Shown piece by piece: positions 1 to 12,561 of a stretch of 64,000 bases of DNA. The position numbers and the translations under genes were made by a program. This DNA comes from Mauremys mutica (taxonomy: Eukaryota > Chordata > Testudines > Geoemydidae): NCBI RefSeq assembly GCF_020497125.1, contig NC_059082.1, forward strand, positions 52,970,524 through 53,034,523. Reading direction: 5' to 3'. Under the pieces are notes generated by a model that saw only the letters and a program-made list of their open reading frames with translations, was not told the DNA's origin and searched no databases. Every line of letters begins with the position of its first letter. Within the stretch, counting starts at the first letter, position 1.

Positions 1-302
1 GTATCAATTATACATTTTACTTTATTTCTATAATGACATTTATTATACAGTATATGATATAGGATTTAAGTTAATGTAAAGCAATAGGTATAATAAATTA
101 TTATGCAGAGTAAATGCTATAAACTACATGGTTGTTTTCAGCATATGCCCTCCCTTTCCCGTCGTAGGCAATGGTTTCAGTTTTAGAACATGGAAACAAT
201 TCTTTTAATGTTAGTGTTACACTGCGCCCCCTGAGCAGCTCATCAGGAGCCACGACTGAACTTGGGATGGGTAGCTCTCAAAACATGAGCCTTTACTGCC
301 TG

Positions 303-500
303 AGCTAACATAAGAACATAAGAACGGCCATATTGGATCAGGCCAATGGTCCATCTAGCCCAGTCTCCCATTTTCTGACAGTGGCGGTGCCAGATGCTTG
401 AGAGGGAATGAATAGCACAGGGCAATCATCAAGTGATCCATCTCCTGTTGTTCAGTCCCAGCTTCTGGCAATCGAAACACAGCGATGAGGGACCAGGCTC
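303..500 (-). repeat. CR1 LINE 3'-end fragment
   Basis: The sequence around 'CATATTGGATCAGGCCAATG' followed by 'CCATCTAGCCCAGT' reads on the minus strand as the common sauropsid CR1 3' untranslated tail. A second copy of the same tail, in the opposite orientation, lies at 46550-46745 in this window and aligns over most of its length. There is no coding sequence; it is a 5'-truncated LINE copy within the SRL intron. Confidence 0.8.
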
Positions 501-839
501 ATCAACCTTTGTGTGTCTGTGGCCCAACCACCACTGGAGGGTGACAGAGCACTGCACTGAGTAGGTTATGCTGGCAGTGTGCCTGATTGCTGGTCCGGAG
601 ATGTTTCTCACACATCTTTTTCCTTCGCTGTGGTTGTCCAGAGGCCCAGACTCTCCATGGGTCTCTTCATGGGCTCTTTGTGCAACATCCTCTGCAGCAT
701 CCTCAGCAGTCCTCCTTTGCTTGTCTCTTTTTAAGTGCCAGGTGTATCAGGCCTGAATCCTGGGATGTGCTGAACATAGCAACTCCCTGTGGCCCCTTGG
801 TGATGTTAGTTGTCCATGCTTCTCAGCAGATGGCTCCAG

Positions 840-1035
840 GTTTGATCCTGAAGAACCTCACCTCAGTAATTCTTGCCATTGACTTCAGTAGGGCTAGTTA
901 CATGAGTAGCCTCACTTGAAGTACTCCTCACCTGAGTAAGGGGCTGCAGGATCAGGCCCTTATGCCCTGATCCCATGAAAGTCCACAGCAAAACTCCCAT
1001 TGATTGTAAAGGTGCAAGATCAGGCCCTTGATGAG
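840..1035. repeat. ancient interspersed repeat of unknown class
   Basis: Short phrases such as 'CCATTGACTTCAGTAGG', 'TGAGTAAGGGGCTGCAGGAT' and 'AAAACTCCCATTGA' recur in the window, for example near 1741-1790, 9855-9925, 20840-20880, 29943-30000 and 52605-52680. The repeated wording around 'agtcaatgggagttttgc' suggests one old, diverged amniote repeat family. I could not assign it to a named class. Confidence 0.35.
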
Positions 1036-2318
1036 TTTCCTACTGGCCCTACCAGCTGGGGCATGTAATGTTCCCCGGCTGCCAGCCCCATTGTGTCAGT
1101 CTGCCCAGCCTCTGCACCTGGCCTTGCACCTCTTGTATCATGGGGATCATGGCAAAATCTCCAATTGATTTGTGTTCTAAAAGAAGCTGTAAAAGGGGCA
1201 CCTGCAAAAATGCATGCATGTCCATTCCACGTGCAAAAAATGCCTGTGTCCACACAAATTGCCAATTTGCTTCCACAAAAGAAATAATTGCAGTCACAAT
1301 GGCCTGCTTGGCGTGCACAAGGGCATGTTTTTGCAGGTGCATGCATATTTTTGGGAATGCACTGCTGCCTGCAAAAAGATGCCTGCAAAAATGAACTCAA
1401 AATTCACTAAGCAAATCCGTCTTCAAAAATGGAGTAGAAAAACATTCTAGAAAAACATTTCAAGACCTTGCATAATTCGGGTAGGGTCAGCCTGAGGGGA
1501 CTTTTATGCAATAATCCAAGATGGCCAGGAGGGGTGGAATCAGTTAAATACCTATGGCTGGGTCGGGTGGTGCTTTGAATCTGAGGTACTAGGAGATCCT
1601 GGAATTACCCCGAATTTGTCCATCTCCACTTAATAGAATTCTAAAGCACAATAACCATTGGGACATGTGTGGTCATCCACATGTGAAGCTCCTACAGAAC
1701 CACTGTTCAGTGAGGTCTGCCCCCAACTCCTACTGTAGTCAATGGGCATCTTTCCATTGACTTCGGTGGAAGTTGGATCAGGACTTTACCCTATTGTGCA
1801 CCACAAGCAATGCACATTTGGTGGAGTCGCTCACTGCAGCATGTGGACAGAGGTCCAGCCGTAGGGCTGTACATCATCAGACAGCCAAAGGGTGAGGCTC
1901 GTTCCACTCTGAATATAGTCAGGAGGGCAGAAATCAAGTTCATATCATTTCTTCCATCTCACAGATGAATGATCAGACTGAAGGAGTCTCCTGACTGTCT
2001 AGCACCAGCACAGACTTATCTAACATTGGGCACCTGGGTCAGTCACAGACTGGACTGTTTTGTTCTACATATTCAGTCCCAGTACCAGGGTTCTGAAGCT
2101 ATGCACAACCCTAGCAGCATAAGTAGCATGTGTGCACCCGCGTATCCGTGACCCTGGCCCCGCGCGAGTCAGTCGCTATGCCCTGCTCTTGCAAACAGCT
2201 GAAGGAACTTTAGAACATTTCCCTGAGCTTGGAACATTTAGCTAAGGGTGTGGGATGGGGCGGCTCTTGTTCACTCTTCAGCTGGGACATTCATTACAGC
2301 AGGGAGCTCAAATTCTAG

Positions 2319-2507
<189 letters not shown>

Positions 2508-3216
2508 TAATGTGCTGTGCAAAGGGTACAAGCAGGCATTGTCACTCATACATTCACTTCTCAAGTCAATTCCAGCCAGAGCTTGGCTGGTAAACATTGT
2601 CCCCAGCTGCTCTTTGAACCTCTCTTTTTATTCATTGCAACCCCCCAGGCTGTTAGGTGACAGCCATCTCTTTGGTCAGGGAGGGCTTGAATCCTTGCAA
2701 CTCTGCTCCTGTAAGAGTCAGAGGAGTTAGTGCAGAGAGAGACAGATGAGATTCCTCTTCCCCTCTTCACCCCCCAGGATCAAGCTGTGCATCTGCCTCC
2801 GCAGCATTCCCACTTCCTGCAGTCCAGAGGCTCAGGACTGAGATCTTCCAACCCGATAGGGCATCGCACTGCAGGTCACCTTCTAGGCCAGCAGAGTAAC
2901 AATCCTCTAACAAGGGGAACTTGCCCTTTTCTTCTATCCTTCCCCTCCACGCATGGAGCCAATTAATTTACTTTAACAACAGGCGTGACATTTCCCATCT
3001 CCTCTTCTCAGCTCCCACTCCCTTTTATCCTTGAACACAGCTGAGCGTAGCACTGCTGAATTAAAAACTGTACTGAGCTCTGGGCATAGGGAGAATCAAG
3101 GCACTAGAAAGCAGAGCAGGAGTTGGTCCTTTATAGTGCTTTTCACATTCATGATGTCTCAGTGTAGATTAACCACTGCAGGAAAAACTGCACTCGTGCA
3201 TCCATGGAATAGCTAC

Positions 3217-3585
3217 AACCTGCTCTACGCTACAGAGTTAGGTCGACATAAGGCAGCCTATATCAACCTAACTCTGTAAGTGTCTACACCAAAATGTAGC
3301 TGCCACCGGTGTAATCTGCCCACTACACCAACTTAATAACTCCACCTCCATGAGAGGCATAGCCCATAGGTTGATGTAGTTAGGTCGATGCAGTGTCAGT
3401 GTAGACACTACATCACTTACATCGACACTTGCTGCCTTTCAGATGCCGTACCACAATGCCCCACACTGACAGTCCCGGTGAGGACACAAGGAGTGTAGTG
3501 TGGACATGCAAAGCAATTTAATTACTGTGGTGGCTGTACATCGAACTAACTTAGGTTGACTTAATTTTGTAGTGTAGACTTGCCC
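3217..3585. mobile_element. PIF/Harbinger-type MITE in SRL intron
   Basis: This is a roughly 370-bp non-autonomous element. Its left end (about 3217) and its right end, read in reverse, both contain CTACRCTACA followed by an AGTTAGGTCGAC-like stretch. It is a clear homologue of the copy at 21285-21661, with matching phrases such as 'CCACTACACCAACTTAATAA' and 'TTAATTTTGTAGTGTAGACT'. The flanking trinucleotides are TAC and TGC, so the 3-bp target duplication is only approximate. It has no coding capacity. Confidence 0.8.
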
Positions 3586-3709
3586 TGCGTTTCCTCAAGA
3601 CATTCTACAGGCATAAGGTACATGATATTGCAAGATGCTCTCTGACCATACCTGTTGCTTTGGATCACCCTCTGTATATTCATGAGTAAGCAGTATCCTC
3701 CGCAGATAG

Positions 3710-4051
<342 letters not shown>

Positions 4052-4109
4052 TAAGAGAGACCAGAAAAGAAGGAGCATTATAAATGTGAGATAAATGTGC
4101 TCTTCTACA

Positions 4110-4255
4110 ATGCTGTTCATCAGTAGATCTCAAAGCGCTGTAGCATTTTCCCTGTTTTACAGATGGGAAAAAAAGTGACAGGGGCTGATCCAGGAAGAGA
4201 ACCAAGATCTCCTGAGGCCCAGTTGAGCGCTGTAGTCATTAGGTCACACACAACG
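4110..4255. repeat. MIR/L2-like ancient SINE fragment
   Basis: The sequence contains 'CCCTGTTTTACAGATGGG' and 'CCAAGATCTCCTGAGGCCCA', followed by 'GTCATTAGGTCACAC'. This order matches the 3' half of MIR/CORE-SINE elements, in which a 'tttacagatggggaaactgagg' block leads to an 'accactagaccac' block. It lies in the SRL intron and is a decayed, non-functional copy. The family assignment is from memory of the consensus. Confidence 0.55.
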
Positions 4256-5182
4256 AAGGGCCAGTGAGGAGGTGTCGCAGGGTGTTTATTTTTATATTGC
4301 AGAAGCACCAAAATTTTGCCTGTCTGTCTTTGTAATGGCCACTTGGCAGGGGTCTCAGGGACACACACAATATTAATAAAATAGAGCAGATACAGCACAC
4401 TTCCTCTTTCATATGGAGGGGCAATGTTCAGAGACTTAAGCAAGATGGGGTTGTTTGTGGCCTTTGGGCTGTATTTAGCCTATGGGCTGCACTTTGCCGA
4501 TCATTTTCTATCATGTTTCTATCATGTTCTTTGATGCAGGCCCCTGCCAAAGTCTCTGTGCTAGAGGAGGACACGATGGAATGCTGGAACACCAGCACTT
4601 CCAGTATAACATATCTCACAACTGGGGTAGCACTGCTAGGGTTTGTCAGCCCATATACTAGATACATTAGGCAGCATCGGAATGGCCAAAACATGGCCTT
4701 AGAAAACAATCAGAGCACAGATAATCAACAGCAGGCTACAGAGAAAAAGAAAGTTTGGAAGTGACTTGGAAGGAATTTAATTCCAGAAGAAGCAAAACAC
4801 ACCCCTAACCACTAGGAGGTAGCAGAGTGTACGTCAGAGTGGGCCTAGAGGCAGAAGTCAGTACCACCATATTAATAAAGTGTTCAAATTGTCTGCTAAA
4901 ATCTGTTATTTACCTATATGCTCATCAGTGCATTCATTACACAGCATCCCCACCTCGGTTCTCCCAATATCTACCTTAAATCCAGGGGGAAATCCTGGCC
5001 CAACGGCAAAACTCCCGCTGGGGCCAGGATTTTATCAGAGAACGCCAGCTAAGGCACTAGTGCCAACTGAATATAGACTGATTGTGGATATTAGTGCCAA
5101 GATGTTCTGTGATGGCTTTAGTAGCTGAGAAACGAGATTTCCCACTGTATGAGGTCTAAGTCTGAAGGGGTCTGAGACATAG

Positions 5183-6097
<915 letters not shown>

Positions 6098-6286
6098 TAT
6101 GCTATGTACTAACATAACCATTCATGTGTTCCTATTGGTGAATGAGCTTATGTCTTATCTGTCCAAGAAGCCATGGTTTATTAACCCTTTGAGTGCCACA
6201 CTGGCAAGAGCTACTGTACAAGGAGGACTTTGAGTCATTGACATTAATGGCAGGGGAAGCGGGGTGGGCATAGAAAAGAGAATAAA
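6098..6286 (+). other. SRL: SRL 3' UTR with first poly(A) signal
   Basis: Non-coding sequence follows the SRL stop codon, and a canonical AATAAA lies at 6281-6286. The real 3' UTR may be longer, because further AT-rich AATAAA-like sites occur near 6618-6630 and 7981-7987. Which site is used cannot be told from sequence alone. Confidence 0.5.
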
Positions 6287-6299
6287 GAACTGTGAATTC

Positions 6300-9200
6300 C
6301 TGACATTTTATCTTTGTTATTTCAAATAGAAAGCAATGTTTAAGCTGTACGTAAAAGCAACAAATGGTGACCTAAAGCTTTAGCTGCTTTTTCACTGGTA
6401 CTGAAGTTCATGAGTGTGGAACAAGAAGTTCAACCTTTGCATACACTAAGCAGGCAGGGAGTAGGAAATGCAGACTCTGGAATGATAACCTTAAGGAAGG
6501 CTCCGACGCCTTGACCTGAAGAACCGGAGAGGGTCACCCCTGGGGAGAGAGAGATCCAGCAGAGTAAATGTCAGCTTTTGGCGGCTGTATATAGGCACGA
6601 GGACCACAGAAATGCCTATAAATAAATAATAATCTGTTTTTTTCTTTTCAAGACTTGTAGGCCATCAGGTTCAGTTCTTTGTGAGCTCCATTTGGATGAC
6701 AGTTGAACTGTAACTCAGGATCTTTAGCATTCACCCAGGTATTAGTCCTCTCCTATCCCCAGGGGTAGGGAAAGAAAGACCCCATGTCTGTGTTTAGACT
6801 GGATTCAGTCCAATCTCTGGGAACATATGGCATTTTTAACACAAAATGCATGTCCCAGGTGGGATTTGGAAGTCTGGCTCATAAGGAGAAATGGACTGGA
6901 GTTGAAAGAGCAAAGGCTCTTAAGTTACATTTGAGAGACAGTGGCTGTAACTCAAGAAAGTTCAGAAGAAAGCCTTTGAAAGCGTCAGTCTGTCCCTGTG
7001 CCTGAGAAGAAGCAGGGAGCTTAGTATATGCATTTGCTGTTAGCGTCACGCAGTTGTTGGCAAGTCAAGCACAAACCTTGGTAGGTCTCAGAGGGTTAAT
7101 CAATTTGCATTTTGACCTTGTTTTTGCCAGTGTTGCATGTTTTCTCCAAGTCAGATCCCTGTGTTGTTGTGTGGTTTGGAGGAAGACAGGAACACCCTCC
7201 GTTTCACAGCTGTTGCCTGTTTTCTCTTCCAATCTTTTTGCTGTAGGTTAGGAAGTCAGAGGTGTCTGGGCCCTGTCTTATTTGGGCTGAGCCAAGCTGT
7301 CATATTTATTTGTTGGCGTTGCCATGTTGTTCACCTGCCCCAACACACCAACACCCAAAATTGTGAGTTGCAGGAAATGATGCCATCAGAACCAGTGCCA
7401 GCCTCTCTGTGGACATAGTTCGTTGTAGATGGCAACTAAAGAACAGGGGAAATATGGGAGTCCTCTTCACTAAGCAGGCATTGTTTGGTTGCAATGACCC
7501 AGCATGGCTGGTGGTTGAGCTAAGCACTAACTGAAGAAGAAGGTGGATGTTGCCCTGAACGGTGAATGGTGTACGAGACCTGCTAAATAGCCTTTCTTCA
7601 TTATTCTCCCTGTCAAATGGACCAGAGCTGAGGCTGGTCTTCAGAGAACCTTCTGAGTAGAAGTACTCACTGTAACTTACCTGTGGGCCTTATCTGCTCG
7701 GGGTCAAGAATTTAATGAAATGCCAAGCAAAGCAAGACAAAGATCGAAAGACAAAAGGAAATAAGAAAGCCATATGTTGGCTTTTTAAAGAAGAAATTTG
7801 AGCAGATGAGAAAGTGGAAGGTGCTGACCAGAGCCTGTTGGGAGCATGGCATTGGGTCTGAAAGGCAGCACATCTCTGATCCACATGTGTGAATAGAGAT
7901 GGAGCTGTGGCTACAGGAGAATCAAACATATCTAGCACTGGTCTGGGATTCAGCTTCCTTGGTGCCAAAACCTTGAGTTTAAAATAAACGGTCTTTTAAA
8001 GCAATCCGGGTTAGTTCTAGTGGGCATTGTTTCATGGGTGCTTGACTTGGTCCAAATGTGTCACCCTGGAGGACACAGCCGATGGGTAATGAGTCCCCAA
8101 AGGCTGGGTGCCGGAGAAGAAACAAGTACATCAACGAGTACTGCAAGAGGGCAGGTTACATGCCGAGGGATTTTGTGCACAGCGCTGAAAGGAACAGGGT
8201 CAGCTAATGAAGGCAAGAAGAGGCGTCAGAGAAACTGGCATCTGAAATAGCTCAAAGAGAAGTGACATGCTGGTGAGTCAATACTGAGTGAGGTCTCAGA
8301 CTGCCTTGGAGCTGCTTCCTCCATTCACTTCTGTTCTTCTCCTCTCTTTCTTTTATGTTACCCCATTCCTCCTCCTCATCCTTCTTTGTCTTGGTCACCC
8401 ACTCTTTCTCACTTCTCATTGTCCTCCATTAAGCTTACCTGCTGCTCCTGTCACTTGGCCTAGTTTGCATGGTGTTCTTAGGAGCGAATGGAAAAGAAAC
8501 ACTATCAGAACTATGCTAATTTTGCCACTGCTTCTGCCATCACATTATGTTTTATTGTCATCATAAGCAAATAAGTCTGTTAAACTTTTCTAATTCTCGG
8601 TGCCTTATTCTTCCTGCTGGTTCTTTGCCTTTTTGTTTCTCTTCACTGTGCTGTCATCTTCTTTTTGTCTTTCTCCTGTTCATGTTCTCTTCCCCTTTTC
8701 TTCAGTCTTTCTCCTACCTTTTCTTTCCTCCGTTTCTTGTCATCCTCTTTTCACTATACCCAGGTCATTCCTTCCTAGTTCCCTCTTGCTCACTAGCATT
8801 CTGCTGGTCATAAAGCTACTGCTCTCCTTTTGGGTGTTGGTGTAGGTGATGATTGTGGTGTGGCTGGTGTTACCAACACGATATAGACTGAGGAACGTTG
8901 GCAGCATTGAGGAGGATGGAGGATGTAAAGCATGGTTGTCTACAGGTACTGGGCCTGTTGGTTGACGTCCTGTTGGGTAAGCATTCATTGACAATGAAGA
9001 TCTCTGCATATACTCAAGAAAGTCTCCTGTACTCAGATGAGTTCACCTTTTAACATGTGACTGACAAAAGCATATTACTGGCTCAAAAGCTCAGCGTAGA
9101 GGCTCATGCATTGATCATAACCACCTTCCCATCTGAAAATTTACACTAGGATTCTCTTCTTAAAAGCACTCCTGGCGCTCCATGTTTAACCTCCCTGAGG

Positions 9201-10750
9201 CCTGATATCAGGTGACCCTTAAGAAACAGTGGACCTAAGAAGTGCATTTGTTTGTTAATTGCACATTAAGCTGGGCCCACTCTTAGCTCTGGTTGGCTAC
9301 CACAGCCCTTGTCGGAAATCTGACACATTTCTGATGGCCTTTCTTCCCAAGCCCCTTGACACTTGAAATGACTTGCATGGCCACAGAAAATGATTGTTAG
9401 TCTAAGAAGGACTAGTTCAAAGCCCATCTCATCTGTCACACTCTGGTGACACAGCAGACTCCTACCATCAATCTGACTGTCTCTGTTTTATGAAACAAAA
9501 TGAACTTGATTAGAAACAAAATATAAAGTGTGACATGAGCGATGTGTCTCTGAGTTACAGGAAATGCATCGGGAATGAAAACAGGGAGCCTGAAGATCTT
9601 TTAATTTTGCTAAAAAACCCAACATCCCTAGACCCACTGTTGTGTGCTTCTTTTTTAACAGGAATCTGGACAGACAGCATATCAGGAATTACATGCTGTA
9701 ATATATTCCAAATTAGATGTTCATGATAATGTGCATTTGGATAAAATTGTTGGTCCTGTACATCAACCCGTCTAATAAAATCAGTATTTTTCAAACACAT
9801 TCCACAGCTACATTTGCTTTGTTTGCTTGTCCACAGAGATGCTGAAACCATGGGCTTGCTTCTATTGAAGTCAATGGGAGTTTTGCAATTGGCTTCAAAG
9901 GGAGCAGGATTGGGCCCCATGCAGGAGAGCGGTGCTTATACAAAACCCGGGGAGGGAAGGAGAAAATCCCAGATTGCGCCCCTGAGTTCCAAAGGGAAGT
10001 GAAACGTTGCAGGTGGCTCTGGTTGATGTCAATGCTGTTAGCAGAAAGCACAGAGCAGTGCCCAAGCTAGACAGGGAGATGATGGTGGAATAGGGAAGCA
10101 TCACAATGCCCAGCTTTCAGCCTTTCCCATACCATGATCCCGTGTTACAAAAGAAGGACGTTTGGGGACCCACACCCTCCCAGCGAGCCATAGAGAAGGG
10201 GAGAGCTCTCTTCATAGTTCCCCACACATGGCATAGTGGAGCGTCTTGGCATTAGGGGTGAGGCACTCCTCCAAACTCAGCTTCTACTGCCTCACCTCTC
10301 CTGCAACCGTCTCAGGATGTGCTAAAAAGGGCATCTCACCTAAACACAATCCAGCCTGCACAGTGCCCTACGCTCACCAGGGGAGAGCTCCCCCGTCATC
10401 TTCTCACTCTCCCTCACCCAAGAACCCACTGCCAGGCCTCGTCTCCCTTTTGGGGCCTCACAGAAAAAATGGCTCATGCAGGACATGGCTCACCTGGTAC
10501 CGCTCCAGTACAGGCCCATCAGTTAGTAATAAGAGGCATTCTTTAAGGACAAATTCAACCCACACTTTTCCAGTTGAGATTTGCTCTGGACACTGCTGGG
10601 AGCCGTAGAGTCTGCAGAGGAAGGGCCATGGGCATCACTGGAGGCAGTTCAATGAAACTTCTGCTCAGTGTGCAGCTGCGATCAAAGCAGCGAACGGTAT
10701 CAGGATGCATAAGGAATGGGATGGACAATAACATGGAAAATGCCTTCAAT
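6300..10750. other. SRL downstream region, no gene seen
   Basis: No ORF here has recognisable homology. The interval holds possible extended SRL 3' UTR, a strongly pyrimidine-rich tract (8290-8820) and an old repeat fragment around 9855-9925. The open frames at 8288-8845 are by-products of T/C-rich composition. Confidence 0.6.
8290..8820. repeat. Polypyrimidine-rich tract
   Basis: About 530 bases on the plus strand are dominated by T and C, with runs such as CTCTTCCCCTTTTCTTC and no regular repeat unit. The matching minus strand is purine-rich. No splice acceptor-exon structure or coding homology follows it. Confidence 0.6.
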
Positions 10751-10754
10751 CAGT

Positions 10755-11425
10755 GATGTGGCTTTGTGCAGCTCTGGTCACCCCATCTCTCACACGACAG
10801 GGCAGAACTAAAGGGGTTCAGAGCAGGGCGATGAGAATGACCAGGGGCCTGGAAAAACTCTCATGAAGAGAGATTGGAAAGGCTGGGATTGTTACCTTAG
10901 AAAAGGGAAACATCATCATAAAAAATCTATGAAATAATGAATGGGCTAGACAAGGGAGATGAGGAACTTCTGTTCTCCCTGTCCTCTAACACAAGAGCAA
11001 GGGGACAGTCAGGAGATTAAAAGGTGAGAAATTCAAACTCCAGAAAAGGACATACTTTTCCCACACAACATGTGATTACACTGTAGCACTCGCTGCCGCA
11101 GGAAGTCACTCAGACCAAGAATTTAACAAGATTGTAAATGGGACTGGATATTGATATGCAGGCCATGAATATCCAGTTATTGTAATTAATTATGACAAAT
11201 TCTGGAAGGGGTATTAAACCTCACACTGCAGGATTTAGGACAGTCAATCGCTAACTAGCAGAGACCAGGTTGAGACACAGCTGGGGTGGGTCACAGATTA
11301 TCTCACATCTGCTACTGTGGGGCTCTTGCACCTTAAATGCTGGCCATGGTAGGAGAGAGGCTCCTGGTGTGGATGACCCTCGGGTCTGATCCAGCCTGAC
11401 TGGTCCTACATTGCTCTAAAGATTT
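10755..11425 (+). pseudogene. CR1 LINE ORF2 C-terminal relic plus 3' tail
   Basis: The plus strand reads like the end of a CR1 ORF2 followed by its tail. It starts with a GLCSSGHP-like start near 10760, then an 'aaaaactctcatgaagagagattggaaaggctgggattgtt' block split by stops. It ends with the CR1 phrases 'TGACCCTCGGGTCTGATCCA' and 'GCCTGACTGGTCCTACATTG' (11376-11417). Multiple stops and frame changes show it is long dead. CR1 ORF2 normally encodes an endonuclease and a reverse transcriptase; only the last part remains. Confidence 0.6.
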
Positions 11426-11497
11426 AGCCGCCAAATTGGGGGCCTAGTTGTCCTCTCGCTTATCCCAATTTTACGTGGATTCTTCCTAATCTACTCC

Positions 11498-12553
11498 GGC
11501 TACATCTACACTGGGAGCAAGGGGTGCGATTCTCAGCTTGTGTAGACATACTCACACTAGCTCACATTGAACTAGAGTGCTAACAATAGTAGTAGTAGTA
11601 GTAGTTGCGGTTGCATAGGCAGTAGTGAGTGGCGGTACAGGCTAGCTGTCCGCATATGTACTGTAGTGAGGCAGAGTGGCCTCCCTCTGAGCCTGAGCTT
11701 GAGGGACCATTACACTCTCCTGGTGTGTGGCGCTGGGCCAGCCTTGCTCCCCGTGCCAGGAATATGGGGCAGGGCAGGAAGTATAAAGGGAGGGCCCTGC
11801 AACTCAGTTGAGTGGGAACCAGGGAAGGAGACAGATGTTTCCACTGCTGCAGAACTCTGCAGCGCCCTGCCCCCAGAGGAGACCAACCTGGGAGAGGAGG
11901 TGCTGGGACTGCTGTCCGCAGTGTACCCCAAGAAGATGGAGGACTCTTGGACTACGGAACCCTCAACCTGGACTGTGGTAGGAAGTAGCCCAGGCAAACC
12001 AGACTTTAGTCTGGTTTTGTTACTAGAGCCCAAGTCAGCATGTTTTGGAGGGATCCCCACTGACCCAGTGGTGAAATCATCTGCCACTGTTAGGGCTCTG
12101 GGCTGGGACCCTACCTCCTGCCACCAACCCCACCCCTGGAGTGGCGACCTATCACCCCTAAGCCAAAAGGTCTTTGCTTTGCTTGTGGCTTGTGCCAGCC
12201 AGGAGACCGTGGGCCCAGACTGTATGTTTGTGGGCTGCCTTAGCCAGGAGGCTTAGGCTAAAAGTCTGCTCCCTGCTCTGCCCGCCAGAGGGATAGATGG
12301 CTAATTGACTGTTTCCTGACACCTCGACACACACAGATTGGCCTCCATCTGAACCTGAGCCTGAGGAACCCTGCACTACCCACAGGGTTCAGATAGGTTT
12401 GTACTTGAATCAGCTGCTAGCCCATACCACTGCTGCCTGTGCTACCATGGCTGCACTAGCATTTTTAGCACATTAGCTCCATGAGAACTAGTGTGAGTAT
12501 GTCTTCATGAGCTGGGACTCGCCCCCGTGCCATCTCCAAGCACAGACATACCC
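11498..12553. mobile_element. MITE with ~90-bp inverted ends, interrupted
   Basis: The left end (11498-11590) and the reverse complement of the right end (about 12460-12553) align over roughly 90 bp, sharing the exact core AGACATACTCACACTAG. The same family occurs uninterrupted at 52145-52457, where the whole element is only about 313 bp. This copy is about 1.06 kb because an extra ~0.7 kb insert sits inside it. A (TAG)n run at 11589-11605 lies just inside the left end. No convincing target duplication is seen, so the superfamily is not assigned. Confidence 0.6.
11672..12378. mobile_element. Unidentified ~0.7-kb insert bounded by ~45-bp direct repeats
   Basis: The segments 11672-11717 and 12334-12378 are imperfect direct repeats, sharing 'TGGCCTCC.TCTGA.CCTGAGC' and 'TTGAGG/CTGAGG.ACC'. 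Between them is a GC-richer stretch with a TATA-like AGTATAAAGGGAGGG at 11779-11793. This could be a small retroelement promoter or a solo LTR-like insertion. The 196-aa plus frame across it has no recognisable homology and is probably chance. Confidence 0.4.
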
Positions 12554-12561
12554 ATTGTGTA

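Noticed and set aside
1020..1400. 126-aa Cys-rich minus ORF
   Set aside because: It overlaps low-complexity, partly palindromic TGCAAAAATGC-type sequence and equally long plus-strand frames; there is no domain or splice structure.
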